Shown in pieces: positions 21,701-34,764 of a DNA stretch of 64,000 nt. The stretch comes from Ixodes scapularis. Its lineage: Eukaryota; Arthropoda; Arachnida; Ixodida; Ixodidae. The stretch covers positions 193,391,027 through 193,455,026 of the forward strand of contig NW_024609857.1 of NCBI RefSeq assembly GCF_016920785.2. Reading direction: 5' to 3'. Below the pieces are notes generated by a model. That model was not told the origin of the DNA. It made no database searches and saw only the letters and a list, made by a program, of their open reading frames with translations. The first letter of the stretch is position 1. Each line of letters opens with the position of its first letter. A program made the position numbers and the translations under genes.

Positions 21701-24700
21701 CGTTGCTTCTCAATCTTGAAACGTGTTCCGGCAACAGGGTACTGTTGTTCGAGAGGAACGCGTTCCCGTTAAATATCTAAGATTTGAACGAGGCGTTACT
21801 TTAACCTTACTTTTGTGCGTTTAAATTATATATTGTACTGGATAATTTCTTAGATAGAAGAAAGCAAGTGAAAATATTCTTATCGAACTAGGTGTGGTGT
21901 CGCCACGATCACATTTGTTCCTTTGTTTTTTATTGTTACTAGGGCAGTTTCCCGATCCCGTGCAGTCGGAGGTAGAAATAGTCGGCTGTAAGAAGCCTCG
22001 ATGACTCCTTTGCTCGGGGAATTGCATTTACAGGGTGTTTCCGGAAACGTGCAATAATTCGATATTCCGAAAACTACGCGTCGGAAATGAAAAAAAAAAA
22101 AATAGATTTGTGTTGTTGTGATCCTGGTGGGGGGCCCATTTAGGAAAATTATTAGTTTTAGATATTTAAGTCGTTAATTATTTTTTCGTAATTAACATTT
22201 TTAATATTGGGTTTATGGGCATGGTTTCAATTAGACGATTGCTAAAAATCATCAAAAAACACTAAATCAACAAATGGCAGAACGATAGAAGGCACGCACA
22301 GCATTTTACGGCTTTCAGAAAACCTGTACAAATTAAGTTTCGGCTTGCAATCGGAGCGCTTTTCGGCCCCGACGGCACCGCGCCCCGTGGAGATATTGTG
22401 AAACCAACCTCTGCTGCGCTGTGCTCGCGCAGCGCAGCACAGCAGGTACAGGTAGCTACAGAAACACATTTTCCCCCAACAAATGTTAGGTGCGGAGGGA
22501 TGCAGTTCTTGGTTAATGCAACCGGTAGTGCTTCTGTTCCTCTCTTCGTGTCAGTTCAAGCGCCTCCTCTCGAACTCTTCATCTATTAAAAGCCATCATC
22601 ACGAATGCCGCTACAAAGATATTATCGCACCTGGCGATTTACATAGGCACTGTAATTCAACGTCTGCTTTCTGTATTTAACAAAAATTGTCTGCCCGAAT
22701 GAGCACTCGTTTGCCGAGGTTTGTCTCAGAATATCGTCTTAAGTGCACCTGGGTTATCTAGAGTGGAGAGATTCCAAATGAAGCCGGACCTGCCTTCACA
22801 CAGGCACCCTAGGCAGCACGGAACCTGTTGTAGCATGAAGGGATGATAAGACCCCCCCCCCCCCCTCTCCGCACGCACGCATGCAGAAATACTTTACTGC
22901 CCGTAATTAGTGGTCCTTCTCTCTACTCACCTTATCTCCTGCTAAATTTGCTAGAGCAAAAAGAGTAGAGCACTCCGCAGGATGAGCTTATCTTGCTATC
23001 CTTGCGAGTGACCTTTCCTTTAAAAGCCCCGCTTATTTTTGGCTTTTTTCTAAAATCGATTTTTGTAACTGCTTAAATATTCTGGGCTTCTCCCATGTAA
23101 ATTGGAATATGCGACGCGTCGGATATATAATTTGGAACCGCTCGTGCTAAAGAGAGGCGTTTATGTTTTAAACCCGACAGTTAATTTTTGACAACAAATG
23201 TTACGAGGGGCCTGAGCTTGGCAGATTACTACGATACAAACGATACATTGTAAATGGATTTCATTACTGAGATACAAATTCATTTTTAATATATTTTAAC
23301 ACAGAAATACAGATACTCGAAAGTATTTCTGAGATGCTACCCGATACCTATGTATCGTGATACTGCGCAGTCCTGCGGCAAGTGACCGCCCTCCTCCTGC
23401 CCCTTCGCACCCCTTATTCCGAGGTCACAGTCTTCGCTCGCGTATATGGCACATACATAGCTGTACACGCTCAAAAGATGGACGAGCGCGACTACCTATT
23501 GGGATCCTCAGACGCGGACCAACACAAAGACTGATCTTGTGATTTGGGCGATGGTGACAGACCGAGTATTTGGGAGATTCTCCATGTGCAGATGTCTTCT
23601 GCGCAACAAATACACTTTTTATGGCGTTTCCTACAGTAAAAGCAAAGTATTAACAAAACTATTTTCCTTCGTTCAATCAATATTCGTAAAAGTCCAGAAG
23701 GTTGCCCTCCGGTGATAATTTACCAGGCTCGAAAGATGATAGCTTGCGTAAAAATTATTAATACAAAATCAATATGTATCAAATGAAAGCTTAGACAAAT
23801 ACCTGTTCAACAAATACAATATCGGTATAATCAAGTAAATTTCTCCTGTCGAAAAAAGCATTTGAACACTAGACGGCACTCTTAAAGAACGTATTTCAAT
23901 ATAAATTTTATATAAAAAAAAAGGAGTGAGTTTCAAATGTGATTTTTTCGTATGAAGCGCCCTCGGTATGGTCGAAAATCTTATTTGAAAATTAGATGCA
24001 ATAAATCGTTTGAACATATAGATTCGTACATTTAAAAAGATGAAATGTATAACGCTCCTTTTTAAGATCCGAAGTTCGGTCGCCGTCTATTTTATGCCCA
24101 TCTTTAAACTAAATTTTGGCACCATGTCGGAGTATTCTTTGGCTTCAATTTAAAACAAAAGTTGATGAAGTAAGGCTGATGCGTAGACGGTATTGTATGT
24201 TTAATATACCAGTGTTTTCCTAGACATGTTCAAATTATTATTCTAAAAGAGCTGAAACCACGAGTAAATAGATTTATTAACTTTTCTCGTGGTAATTAAA
24301 ACTTATAGATATTTCATTGCAAAAAAAGTGATACGGAAAGATAGAGCAATTGGATGAAACAAAATATATTTGCTGAGCCGACAGCTTTAAGACGAAGTTT
24401 CTGCTTTTTTAACTCTCGCTTCTTCACGCACACTAAACCTCGTAAGTAGTAGGCGTAAATAAATCTACTGATATTTGTTTCTATTTCTTAGAAAGAGAAA
24501 GCACTCATGTACGGTAGGGAAGTACATGCATTTACGTGAAATATTTGGTAACACGAGTTCACAGAACATTTAATGTGATCGAAAGGGGCCGTTAAGGAGG
24601 GTTAGAAGATTATTCTCGATGCTTAGCTATTTATTTTAGGTAGCATTTAGAAAACCGCCTTTGCTTTCAGCCTTCATTCATAAGTGGCATTACCGAATGT

Positions 24701-27623
24701 TCCTGAAAAAAACAAAAAAACTTACAGCAATCCGGTCTTTTTCTTGGCGTCGACGTAGTGAGCTGAGAGCTGTGGCGACATGCAGAGAGTGCGAGGCGCG
24801 TGTCGCGGCGTATCGAGCCTCCTTGCACAATCGCAGGTCACCAGGACTTCAACAGATGCACGCGCTGATCACTTCGTTCAGATAGTCTGGAACATTCTTC
24901 CGAAAAGAAATGCAACAAATCTGGCTGCGAGAAAAAAAAGAAAAGAAAAGAGCACGAAATTTTTAGTTTTGTCAATAACATTCGGTACGCGGCTTGTGGA
25001 CGGAAAATCGAAATATTGACGATCTCTCCATTTTATGTTAAAACAATTCGCTAAGCCTCGAAAGTGAACCTTTAACTCATTTTAACCTCGCTTTGTGGTC
25101 ATGCAAAAAGCTTTTGTGAACTTTCGCTATTATATATTTTATGTGGTTGTGTGTTCATTGATCTTCAAACTTAATGCCAGCACTCGGTTACCCAAATATT
25201 GATATATTGCGGGCTAATTAAAGCTAAAATTGGTCACTGCAGCAGCTTTACCACGCTAGGTTTTGATCGGAAATCAAAGCAACACGATATAGTAGGACCC
25301 CTAGGCCCCGGAAGAGAACAAAAGGTGACCAAAACGGACCATCTCATAACAACATTAAGTTTTGGGAACGCTATGCTTCCCCTCGGTCCATGCGAGTTTC
25401 GTTTTAAAGAAGAAACGATGGATAGAAAGGATTTAACGTCCACCTTCTCATTAGGCTTAGAGTGCGTGGCGAAACGGCACTTGGAAAAGAACGAAATTTC
25501 GTGCTAGGCCACTCGGCGGGTCAGTAATCATCTCTTTTGCCCCTACAGCCACAGTATCTCGGATGAAACTTTCAGAAGATAAAATTTATAATTTTTTTTT
25601 ACTCAGTTCAGTGAAAATTTTGTTCAGTTGCGATTTCTTCGATTTTTTAGGTAAAGAAGTGAGACGTCTGTATGAAAACCTTCACATCTTGTACATAACA
25701 TGATTAAATATTTGTTGCATTAAAAGCAACATACACTACGAGTTAGCATCAACAAATAATGAACAATCTGGCAGAAACAAATGGCATCGATCTAGCTTTG
25801 CATCTTAAAATATAACATGTAAAATATCGTCGTTTCGATAGTGTGCAATAATAAGTTCAAACGATACATTGCATCTGATTGTCACTGAGTGTTTAGAATG
25901 TTCCAAGGGCTTGTCATACAAAAAAAAAAACACTAAAGCATCTAAAATTATTTTTTAAGAAAATTGATGTTAAAATGTCGACTTTTAGAGTTACCTCTTG
26001 CATTTAAAGGCGTTTCTTCCTAATATAATATTTTACTTATAGCGATGTTGTACTTGTTGAAGAGGTATTTGTTGAAGCTTTGATTTGATATGTAATTTAT
26101 GTGATCAAATTAAATGTTACAAAGGTTACCATCATCCAAACCTGACAAATTATCCTCAAAGGGGTAGGCTATGAATAGTTTACACAAATATCTTGAAAAG
26201 ACTCATTTTGTATCAACATCTTCCGCTTGTAATGTAGATTAATAAAAAAACATGTAAAAAACCATATATGTTGTGCGAAGCAATTAATAATCTTGCGAGA
26301 CAAGCGCTTAAATAAAAAAAAATTGCCTCAGGTAATTTAAAACTAATAAACTCGAGAACCGAATTAGAACGCAAAAACGGTTTTCAGTTTCGTCTTAGGA
26401 AAGAATTTGCCCAGCATGTATGTTTTTACCATACCTATTTCAAAAATGTCCCATTTTTTGTGTGATTTAAAATGAAATCGCTGATGTATTCATGAGAAAG
26501 TTCAGTGCGTCCTTCCCCATAAGTATCAATTTAAAATAAATGTATGGCATGCCGTCACTTCCGGAAGAAATGTGAGGTCCCGCGGAACTCAGTGCAGAAT
26601 GCAGTTCACCAATCGTGAAATGACGTCCGTGGCTTCTTCACAAAATGGAGGTACGGCTGTGGTCCGGATGGAGGCTCGCTGGATTGGGTCGCGTATGTTG
26701 TCAACGAAACGCAAAACTGGTTTTCAACCTCTTCCTCTGAACAGTTTCTTGTGAACGCCGCCGAGCGAAATAGACGGAGCTGTGTTTGAGAAGATTTGAG
26801 ACATCACAAAGTCTTCATATGTTTACATAATGGCTTTCTGTGATCCATAGTTTTCTAAATTGTTACCAAGCGATGTCGAGCAAGCGTCTTAATATGATGA
26901 CGAATTTTCTTTTGCACCCGGCGTGATTCGCAAAGATCCTTTATGTTTTTAGTTCTCCTGGGTTGTATCTTCCTTCCGACACAAAGCGCGGAGGCGCTCA
27001 TACTCTGCGTCGATGGTGTTCCGTTTTGGTTGGACGGGACAAACGTATCTGTTTTTTCTGTGCAGGTTAAAATTACCTTTTTAAAGTGAGACAGTTCAAC
27101 AACTTCCTTGCAGTACTGCTTCTTCAGACGTATGCCAATTGGTTCGCTTTAGGAAGCATTTTTTTAGCACTGATGAAGCCATTCATGAGAGGGTACGTGA
27201 ACACGTGAACACTCTCATGATTTTCAATGTCTGCCAACCATGTGACCTGCTATGTTTGCGCTGTTTGCAACGAATGTCATGTCGAGGCAGCTGCTGTGTT
27301 CCGTTGCGTATAAATAAGCCGGAGATTCGCCATTGGGGATAAATAGGGGATAATGGTCGGCGAGCTCCTCCAAGCCTCTTTTTTTAAGGGTTTGTTCTCA
27401 TGCTTCCCGGTATGGTGTGATGGGCATCAAGATCCCCCGTACGAATATGTAGCAATGACGTTGTATTTAGGACAGATTCCAAATACTGTTTGTCGAATAT
27501 AAACTTTGGTGGTATATATGGTACCTTTTTTATTAATTTCACTCAAAATCGTGACACAAATGTATCCTTTGTTGCGTGTGCTGAAGCGACTTGTGCACTA
27601 TATATGTAAAGCCCCTTTTAAGG
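18791..27623. other. 8.8-kb AT-rich stretch without a recognisable gene
   Basis: Mostly AT-rich sequence with scattered short readings and no family motif. Visible items are the MITE at 19739-19890, a perfect 22-bp palindrome CCCCCTAAAAGC/GCTTTTAGGGGG near 21667-21688, a poly-C run near 22853-22866, and a CAGGGTGTTTCCGG block near 22032 that resembles a transposon end. A GAAATACAGATACTCG...GATACTGCGCAG block near 23300-23370 resembles a hAT end. The 25199-25507 reading is open on both strands but unrecognised. Confidence 0.55.
19739..19890. mobile_element. MITE with GTTCGAATCGAATAG arms
   Basis: Left AGGTGTGCAAATAGTTGT and right ACGTGTGCGAATACTGCT (reverse complement) continue into TCGAATCGAATAGCGC-type arms of about 36 bp. 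The CAG-like left end suggests a hAT relative, but no 8-bp TSD is visible. A partly similar, more decayed block is present near 20780-20870. Confidence 0.55.
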
Positions 27624-27782
27624 GGTATTCACATGAGGGAGAAGTCCCGGGGATTTTTCCCCGGCACGCGAGCATCACGGGACGAAAACGCGAGGCTTTT
27701 GCACATCGCAAAGCCTGGTGTTTTTGTCGCGGGATGCGCGTGCCGTAAAGAAATCCCCGGAATTTCTCCCTCGTGTGCATAT
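27624..27782. mobile_element. Long-hairpin MITE of about 160 bp
   Basis: The left arm (CACATGAGGGAGAAGTCCCG onwards) pairs through nearly 80 bp with the right arm (reverse complement CACACGAGGGAGAAATTCCG), including GGCACGCG and AGGCTTTTGCAC blocks. The transcript would fold into one long hairpin. I did not establish the TSD. Confidence 0.7.
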
Positions 27783-28727
27783 TTTTTATATTTTTTTTGC
27801 ATATTTAATAAACATTGTCCCTGGAGTCGTATTATGTGCGCATACTGAGTGCATTTATACCTCGACAATGAAATATATTTTGACGAGTTTGATTTACGTG
27901 ATACAATAATGCAAAATATATAATTAAAAACCGACAGTCTCAAGTCGGAAAGTCGTGCGCCTTTCACAATGAAATGTGAAAGGCGAACCTTTCGCATTTC
28001 ATTATAGGATGGAGGCCTTCTTATAATGTTCCTCCATAGTTCCGACGTAATCTTTTTGCGATAGTGACGTTCACTTAAGGACGTTATTAATTACTCCACA
28101 GTTTGCCGAGACACTATTTTCGGAGGTTCGCTCGCACCAGGGAATTTTCGTACGATGGCTTTTAACGCTACAAATAACATTGGTAGGAGCTCCTGAGCAA
28201 CATGTACTAGCTTTCGTCGGTGCTATGAAAGATTCGAAGGGGGGTGGTGTTGCTGGCGTCTGGGTGGGAAGCGTTAGAATATTTAGAGTGCAACGTGGGG
28301 CTGGCACGGGTGTTAACATCGTCGACACAACTGGATGCTCCTCCAAGGAGAGGAAATTTTCTGGTATTGTAGTTCTCTTTTCCTTTTGGCTCGTGCAAGA
28401 AGGTTTCAACATCTCAGTCTAAGTGGTCTTTGCGGGTGCTTCCAAAGATTCCGCCGGTTGTTGTGGAAGGCAAACAATGGCTGGATTTGGTAACGTTGTG
28501 CCTTCAATGTGTTTTCTTAACGATAGATTTTTTTTTTTTGCAATGGCAATTTTTTTTGTAGGTCAGTAAGAATATTAAGATTAGCGGTTGCCACTGCAGT
28601 TGACACATTTCGACCATTCTCTGGAGCTACATTCCTTCTTATAATGTTGTCCTCCTCATACCCTGCAGTGACACCCGCCTCCTTGAACTGTGTCTGAGCG
28701 TGTCCGTATTGTCGGTTTCTTTTCCAG
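27783..28727. other. Upstream flank of the host gene; no gene seen
   Basis: A small hairpin GCGCCTTTCACA/TGTGAAAGGCG lies at about 27957-27986. Readings on both strands between 28071 and 28422 show no motif. The promoter and 5' UTR of the sphingomyelinase-like gene may be here or further left, because exon 1 as called is preceded by a splice-acceptor-like TTTCTTTTCCAG ending at 28727. Confidence 0.45.
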
Positions 28728-28894
28728 AGAGGCGACACCCGGACGCGATGCGTGTGTCCGCCTTTCTGCTGGCGCTGTGTCTGCCGGCGGTACTGCTGCT
28801 TCCGGCGAGGCACCCCCGGGGACCCAACGCCCACCGCGAGTTCTGGAGGCAGAAGCTGCACGTCATCGGGACCTTCTTTCGCAGGCTGGGCAGT
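28728..28894 (+). CDS. SMPD1: Acid sphingomyelinase-like gene, signal-peptide exon
   Basis: Coding starts at ATG 28748. Residues 2-20 form a hydrophobic signal peptide (SAFLLALCLPAVLLL), followed by a basic mature N-terminus. The exon is bounded by an acceptor-like polypyrimidine-CAG at 28727, implying an upstream 5' UTR exon, and by a GTGAGA donor at 28895. This leaves phase 0, matching exon 2; GTGTGA at 28893 is a rival donor that would break the phase match. Acid sphingomyelinases are secreted or lysosomal enzymes that cleave sphingomyelin to ceramide and phosphocholine. The signal peptide alone is not diagnostic; assignment rests on exons 2 and 3. Confidence 0.7.
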
Positions 28895-30546
28895 GTGAGA
28901 TTCTGACATGCTCTGTGATGCCTTCTTAAATACCTAAATATCATTGAACGCCGCGTTTCCATGGTTTCTTTAAGCGTCCGGAAGTGGCACCAAAGCGAGA
29001 ATGTGAGATGTGCCAGGCAATGTTGCATGTCCCTGTAGCGCAAACTAGATATTTTGTATCACAAAAATATTTTGACAAGATTTTGTTAGCTTGTGGCTTC
29101 CCGTTGAAGCAGTCAAATATAGTGCATACTACCTTAAACGTCTTGACTGTTTCGAAATAAAATTAAAACTATTAGATTATATGTCATTTTACTATCTCTT
29201 TTCGACACCATATTGGCGGCTCGCACCTTCTCTTAACTGTACTTTAATTAACTTTACTACTTTATTATTTTAACATGCCGCCTTTGACTTGCCGTACCGT
29301 GTATGCTGATCATACAAAGGTGTACAAGTACAACGAAGTTTCGCCACCCCAGAAGCGAATTAGGCTGATGCCAAATGTTCGAAATCCAATTTCACTTAAT
29401 GAGCTCTATTCGGCGCCTCCTAAAACCGGCTACATGTTGGGCGCTGATCTAGGTAGGAGTAAAAAGTTATAGGGACATTATTGAAACGCGGTAATACAAT
29501 GCGCACTGCTGAGAGGATCAAGGATGCCTACACAAGTGGCACAGTTCACTGGACAAACATTTTATTCTAGACTGGGAGTCTACGATCTTGAAAGTCCGAA
29601 AAGCTGGACCAGCTCTTAGCTATTGGGCAGAAGATCGAACTATAGGGGGCGCTTTATAGAGCTTGTTGTCCCCACAACCCGGTGTTTACCAACACAACAT
29701 AACAAAGAAATTGAACCTCGCCGAGCACGATCTGGGCACGAGCGCTTCGCTTTGATCAGTGCTTTGGTCGCACGAGGAGCGGCCTTCGAATCGTCGTCTT
29801 CGATTTCTCGGATCAAAAACAAACAAGAAAATGGGGTTTGTTGTCCCCACAGCTGAAGCGCACCGCTAGAGGCGTGACTGTTCGATCTCCTCCCCAATTG
29901 TGGAAATATCTTGGTGCTTTTTGTTTTTGTTTTGTTGCTGACATGTAGCTTGCGGCCATTTTTTTCTGCTTGTTTGGTTTTGAGAAATGTTACGTGGTGT
30001 TCTTTGAAACTTTTTAATATTACTACACATATAAAGCGCATTTGTGTTTATCGCAAAGTATTGAATGTTGGTGGGTGACGTAATTTGTTTTTCTTGTGTC
30101 GATTAGGGTGTATTTATATTATGCCACTCCAATAATATTCTTTCTAAGAAAAAGAAGTACCTCTGAATAAAAAAAAAAGTTAATACAAAATTCAAAATAA
30201 AACTAAACCTATTTGAACAGAGGCTGTGTATTTTGGTCCTCCCTACAAGTGGCAAGTGAGGCTTTACTGCTTGGTCATTCGGTTGTTAACTGGTATCTCT
30301 GCCTCGTGTATGGAACTTAGATAGCACTCGTAGGCGAATCAGCAAAGCGCCCAACTTTGTGTTTTATGTCGCTATGGTTAAGTTAAAGGCAAATTGCATA
30401 GGCCCTAACTAGCGCCTTTGAGCCAAACCCTATTAGCCCAAGTTCTGCCCCCTAGAATGCCAAACTTAGACCAAGTCAGGTTATTCTTTTGTGCTCTGCC
30501 AGAGCGATGAGTTTGGGGAACGAGGGTCTTACTCGGCGCCTCGCAG
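28895..30546 (+). other. Intron 1 of the sphingomyelinase-like gene
   Basis: A 1.65-kb intron between the donor GTGAGA and the acceptor CGCCTCGCAG. It contains the short reading at 29275-29472 listed separately. I see no other element. Confidence 0.6.
29275..29472 (+). CDS. Possible small ORF or exon fragment of unknown function
   Basis: 65 codons from an ATG preceded by AAC; no known domain is recognised. The composition is protein-like (Pro, Tyr and Lys/Arg spread through the chain). A good donor-like site CTAG|GTAGGA lies near 29450, just before the stop, so it could be an exon end, perhaps of a decayed transposon. It may equally be chance; confidence is low. Confidence 0.2.
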   Translation: MPPLTCRTVYADHTKVYKYNEVSPPQKRIRLMPNVRNPISLNELYSAPPKTGYMLGADLGRSKKL

Positions 30547-30741
30547 GAGGCGACGATGACTGCGGCGTCCAACCGCTTCCTGTTGTACTGCGGAGCGTGC
30601 AAGCTGGCCACGTCAGTGCTACAGAAGTACATAAAGCAGGGCAAGTCGGAGGAAAGGCTGGTCTCCTTTCTCAGGACCGCCTGCAAGATGTTCAAGATCA
30701 GTACGCCCCGGGTCTGCGACGGCATCATTTCCCACTACAAG
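30547..30741 (+). CDS. SMPD1: Acid sphingomyelinase-like gene, saposin-B exon
   Basis: 195 nt, 65 codons, phase 0 at both ends: acceptor CGCCTCGCAG at 30546 and a near-consensus donor AAG|GTAGGT at 30742. The peptide has the first four saposin-B cysteines: YCGACK, then TACKMF about 30 residues on, then RVCDG. In acid sphingomyelinases this N-terminal saposin domain inserts into lipid and presents sphingomyelin to the catalytic domain. An earlier acceptor-like CTCTGCCAG at 30502 is ruled out in this frame by a TGA at 30508-30510. The best hit should be SMPD1-like; paralogues exist in invertebrates, so the symbol is family-level. Confidence 0.82.
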
Positions 30742-31427
30742 GTAGGTGCCAGATTCAGCCTTTCAAGTTAGCATTTACAACTTCGACGGTATCTCTATTT
30801 AGGCCGCCGGGCCGCGGCCAGTTTTCACTGCACAATTGAATCGGCGCCCTGATTCTTTCTTAACGTCCTGTCCGCTGCGTGGCGTCGCTCCTCTGGAGCT
30901 ACGAAGAATACCGAAGGAACTAAGAGTACTCTTTCGAGTGACATGCCTGAGCTTTATGACATAATTCTACGTCGTCTAAAATTTCTAATTCATACCATTA
31001 AGTATACTAGAAGCGAGATGACCTTACTCGTAACACTGTGAGATAGCGTGACTCGGTGCTGCACTGGAGAAACACGGTCCAAAACTATTGAAGTGTACGG
31101 CTGTTTTTACTAAATGCACTGGTCGGAAGCTCAACTTTGCTCCCTGCCAACACAACCTTGGATGTCGGAAAGAGGTGGTATCTTTAAAAGCAGCTCAATC
31201 CATGGGTTCAAAGAGAACAAACGAACACCGATTAGATAATTGCTACAGCTGAATGCATGTAACTCGGTGCAAGATACGTCGACGTGACAATTTGTACTGC
31301 ACTGCACTGTGACGACCGCGATCAGCGGAGGTAACTCGGGTGACAACAATCTATATAACACTCACTCTTAGTACTGCTGAAGGAAATAAGTCTCGAACAG
31401 CCCTTAAACACTAAGTGAGCTCAAATG

Positions 31428-31651
31428 GCGAGTTTACACTTGCGGATTCGCGGACGGATCCGCGCTGGCGGAAAGCGGATTTTTGGTGCTGGCCAGCGAA
31501 ATCGACTCGTCGCTGGCGGAAACTCTGGATCAGTCCGGGACTCGTATACAGATTTTCCGCCAGCGTCGAAGTCGATTCCGCCGCACGGCACCAAAATCCA
31601 CTTTCCGCCTGTGCATATCCGCCCGCGTATCCGCCAGTGTAAACGCGCAAT
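31428..31651. mobile_element. Long-hairpin MITE of about 225 bp
   Basis: The left arm begins GCGAGTTTACACTTGCGGAT; the right arm as reverse complement begins GCGCGTTTACACTGGCGGAT. Pairing continues through GGCGGAAAGCGGATTTT and TTGGTGC blocks to nearly the middle. There is no coding capacity and the TSD is not clear. Confidence 0.75.
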
Positions 31652-33063
31652 AAAACGCTCATTATACTTTGCTTCAGCTTACGTCAAGGTGTAGCCAACA
31701 CTACGAGCCAAGTGGCCCATCAACCAGTCCGTGCAACATCGCAGTTGTCGCCGCCTTTTTATGAACTGTCATCCGCCGGCGCATGCAATACGGCGAGAAA
31801 ATGTTCCGAAATGCGTCTTTGGCGCATCGGAGTGACAAATAGGGAAGAGACACCGTTCAAAGAGCAACGTATCAAACTCTCAGGGAGCGCTCGATGACGA
31901 GGCAGCGAAGCACTCGCTGTTGTTAGTTGAGGTCGGGGAAAAACGAAAGCAGGTGGACGAATTTTTCGGGTAAATATCGACACTAAACTTTGTTTCGTCT
32001 TTAAGGGGTACGGAAACGAAATGTTTTGCACTTATTTCTTCGTTTGGATGTGGTGTAGTTTGTGCCGACAGCCGAGATACACTATCCTAGACTAGCGTTT
32101 TGGGGTTGCAGGAAGAAAAGTCGCGGAAACTAATTTTAAAACGAACGAACTGATTTTAAAATTGCGTCTGGTAGCTGCTTGTGAAGCTCCGTCCAAATGT
32201 CTCGACCTCACGAGTTTCTAAGAAGCAGCGTCAGTTCTTGGCAATATGGCTCGCTCGTGGAGTTACTTGCTCCTGAATGTGACTTGGCAGGGAACGCTTC
32301 GTTCACCCATGAGGTGAAACTGCAGCCCAAGCTATAAGCGCCAGCTAGCCCGCGCTCCTGGCTTTAAAATACGCAGTTCTTCCGCGAGTGCTCGTTCTGC
32401 GGAAGAACGTTTCAAAGCAGCCATCTTGAGCTCCCGCCCTCAAATATTACTACTAGGCGAGATTGTCACGCGTTGACGCCACCAAACAGCGAGGCACGCA
32501 ACTACAGTACCCTTGCCCGTGCACGGCACCGCGCTGCAATACCACGGTTCCATGCAAGTACTTGGATGCATCTTGCGTCTCGTTCGCAAGCGCACGCGAA
32601 ACTAACTGTGACAAACTTGGAGTACTCTGGAAGCAACGCGAGCTCGGTGGCATAGCACAAAATAGTCGACTTCGAGAATGCGATATTAATTACGGCCGGC
32701 TAGGAGTCTGAGTATTCGCGTGTTATAATAGAAGTTTTAAGAGGCGCACTCTGCTATCAGTCTTAACAAAATTAGCGCAACAACTTGTGAGGAAGAACGG
32801 AGAGACAAAATATAGAGTGCTAACTTGACCAATATATAAGACCAACTAACCCGCCAGATAATTTTAATTCGGCTTTGAGAACCGAGGCTCCTGGGGAATC
32901 TCTGATCGCGCGTCGCGGGGACTTTAATTTTACAAAGCGTTCCCGAAAATGCGTGGAGGCGCCACGCTATGGCTCTGGGGCGCATTCATCCACCTTTTCG
33001 GGCGCGTGTTCTCTTGAGGAGATCGACTTTGACTCAAAAGTTTAATTTGGCAGTTTTGCGTAC

Positions 33064-33292
33064 CAAATCAACGAAGGGCATCTGGCACACCTCAGCGGAA
33101 GATCGAAAAAATTATTTCCATTACGTAGGGATCATTTAACATGCAACCGAAATCTTGGTTATCCGGCGGCGGCGCATCCAACGCAAAGGAACCTCCATCT
33201 GATGGCGGAGACCTCAGCCGGGATTTGAACTCGCCGATTGGGAAAATGTAGGCCGGTGATTTGCCTCAACCCGCCGAGGTGGCTGGAAATTT
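33064..33292 (-). repeat. tRNA-derived SINE
   Basis: On the - strand, 33292 to about 33200 reads CCAGCCACCTCGGCGGG... followed by GAGTTCAAATCCCGGC, which fits a Pol III B box in a tRNA-like head. The body continues to GCATCTGGCACACCTCAG, shared with 6757-6838. The A box is weakly conserved. It lies in intron 2, antisense to the host gene. Confidence 0.6.
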
Positions 33293-34609
33293 GACTTCTA
33301 TTAAAAGTGCTCCCGGCTGTAGAACAAAAAGACGTAAGTCTCAACATAACGGGAACTTGGAAGGAATAATATACTTCAATAAATAGCCTGCACATTTTGA
33401 TGTAACTACTGACACGTATAATTTATGGAGATCTCATATCTTGTGACTATTATATTATATAATCCAGAAGCCACCAATGATTAATCGATTTTGGACTGCC
33501 AAAATATATCATGCTAGATAAAGTTTTCTGAAAGCCTTATTCTGTGACGTTTATGAAAGGTTCACCGGACTAACTTTTGGTAAGTTTATTGGCGTAATGG
33601 AGATTAATGTGTTTCAAGAGATTTACGGTCCATTTCCCTGGGCGTGGGTGTCGATGGCCTTCCACACCGTTGTGTGGCTCATGGTTGCGACCCGCAATGC
33701 TTCCAAACCTCCTTTTTAATGCCACTGTGTCAAAACGCATGCGCCTCTTTGTTTGTTGCAAAACAAACAAACAAAAAAAAGACAAAACGATAACGGCACT
33801 TTAAACTAAAATGCACTTGCTGTGTTTTTATTAACCCCCGAGGTTAATATCTTCAAGTTCAAAATGGGGTCCGGGGGAAATGGATTATTTCATTTCCCCT
33901 CGAACAAACTTGTTTCTACTTGACACTTGGAACTAATTTTTTTCCGGGGCCATTTCATCCCGGGCCTTTTTTACCGCGACCCTTTTTTAGGCGACCCAGC
34001 GGGAGACGGGTCTGTCATACAAAGAGTGACGGCGGCGCCTGGGTAATGCTGGGCGCCCAGCCACGTTCTAGGCCGCCGCAATCTGACGGACGATTATTGT
34101 GGAGAACGTGCCATCTACCTGAGATCTGCTATGCACGCCGAAAGATCTCCAGGGCCCGTTTGCTCGAAGCTGGTTAACTAACCGCGGTTAACCGGATTTC
34201 CCTACGAGGGGGAATTATAGGTCATGTGACCGGCAGAGCAAGGACGGCGGGGAAACATGGCGGTGCCCCGGTGAGTGAGCGCCGCTCGCTTTGGAACTAA
34301 TACGTCGTTGTAGCTGCAATATCGGGCGCGTTTGTCAACAATGAATGGTGCAGGTGGCTTTCGATTTGCCTTACCTCACTTAAAACGCAAAACATGAGCA
34401 ATGACCTCGCCGCCTTTTTTAGATAGTCTTTCGATTCTGGCAATTCCTAAGCCTAAATGAACGCGATAGTCGTCGGCATGGCAACGTCTTTGAAAAGTGG
34501 ATTGCCTTGACTCAATCGGCCGGGTACTGATAGCACACAAAAGCAGACAGCGTCCCCCTAGACCTTTTGCTAAATTTCCCAAGCACCAAGGTGTATGCTA
34601 CGATACTCC

Positions 34610-34764
34610 GTTTCACCTTATGTTGTACGGCAGAGAAGGCTAGAAGCGCGAGCTCATAGCATTAGGAGCTGCTCTCAACGCACGCGAGCTTGTGCCGCCG
34701 AGATGTGCCCTAGAGCAAGGAGCTCGCGCTTTTAGCCTTTCCTGTCGTACATCATGAGGTGAAA
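34610..34764. repeat. 45-bp inverted repeat with a 65-bp loop
   Basis: GTACGGCAGAGAAGGCTAGA (34626 on) pairs with TTTAGCCTTTCCTGTCGTAC (34731-34750), extending outward through TTTCACCTTATG/CATGAGGTGAAA and inward through AGCGCGAGCTC/GAGCTCGCGCT. It is probably a small MITE inside the 34153-42327 element. Confidence 0.65.

Larger units (their letters stand above)
30742..34152 (+). other. Intron 2 of the sphingomyelinase-like gene, left part
   Basis: The first 3.4 kb of an 11.7-kb intron. It holds the MITE at 31428-31651 and the SINE at 33064-33292. The rest shows no gene. Confidence 0.55.

Noticed and set aside
25199..25507. 102-codon reading open on both strands
   Set aside because: No motif, no splice context and both strands equally open; chance is the simplest explanation.
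30491..30502. CTCTGCCAG as the exon 2 acceptor
   Set aside because: Use of this site puts TGA 30508-30510 in the saposin frame; the CAG at 30546 keeps phase 0 without a stop.
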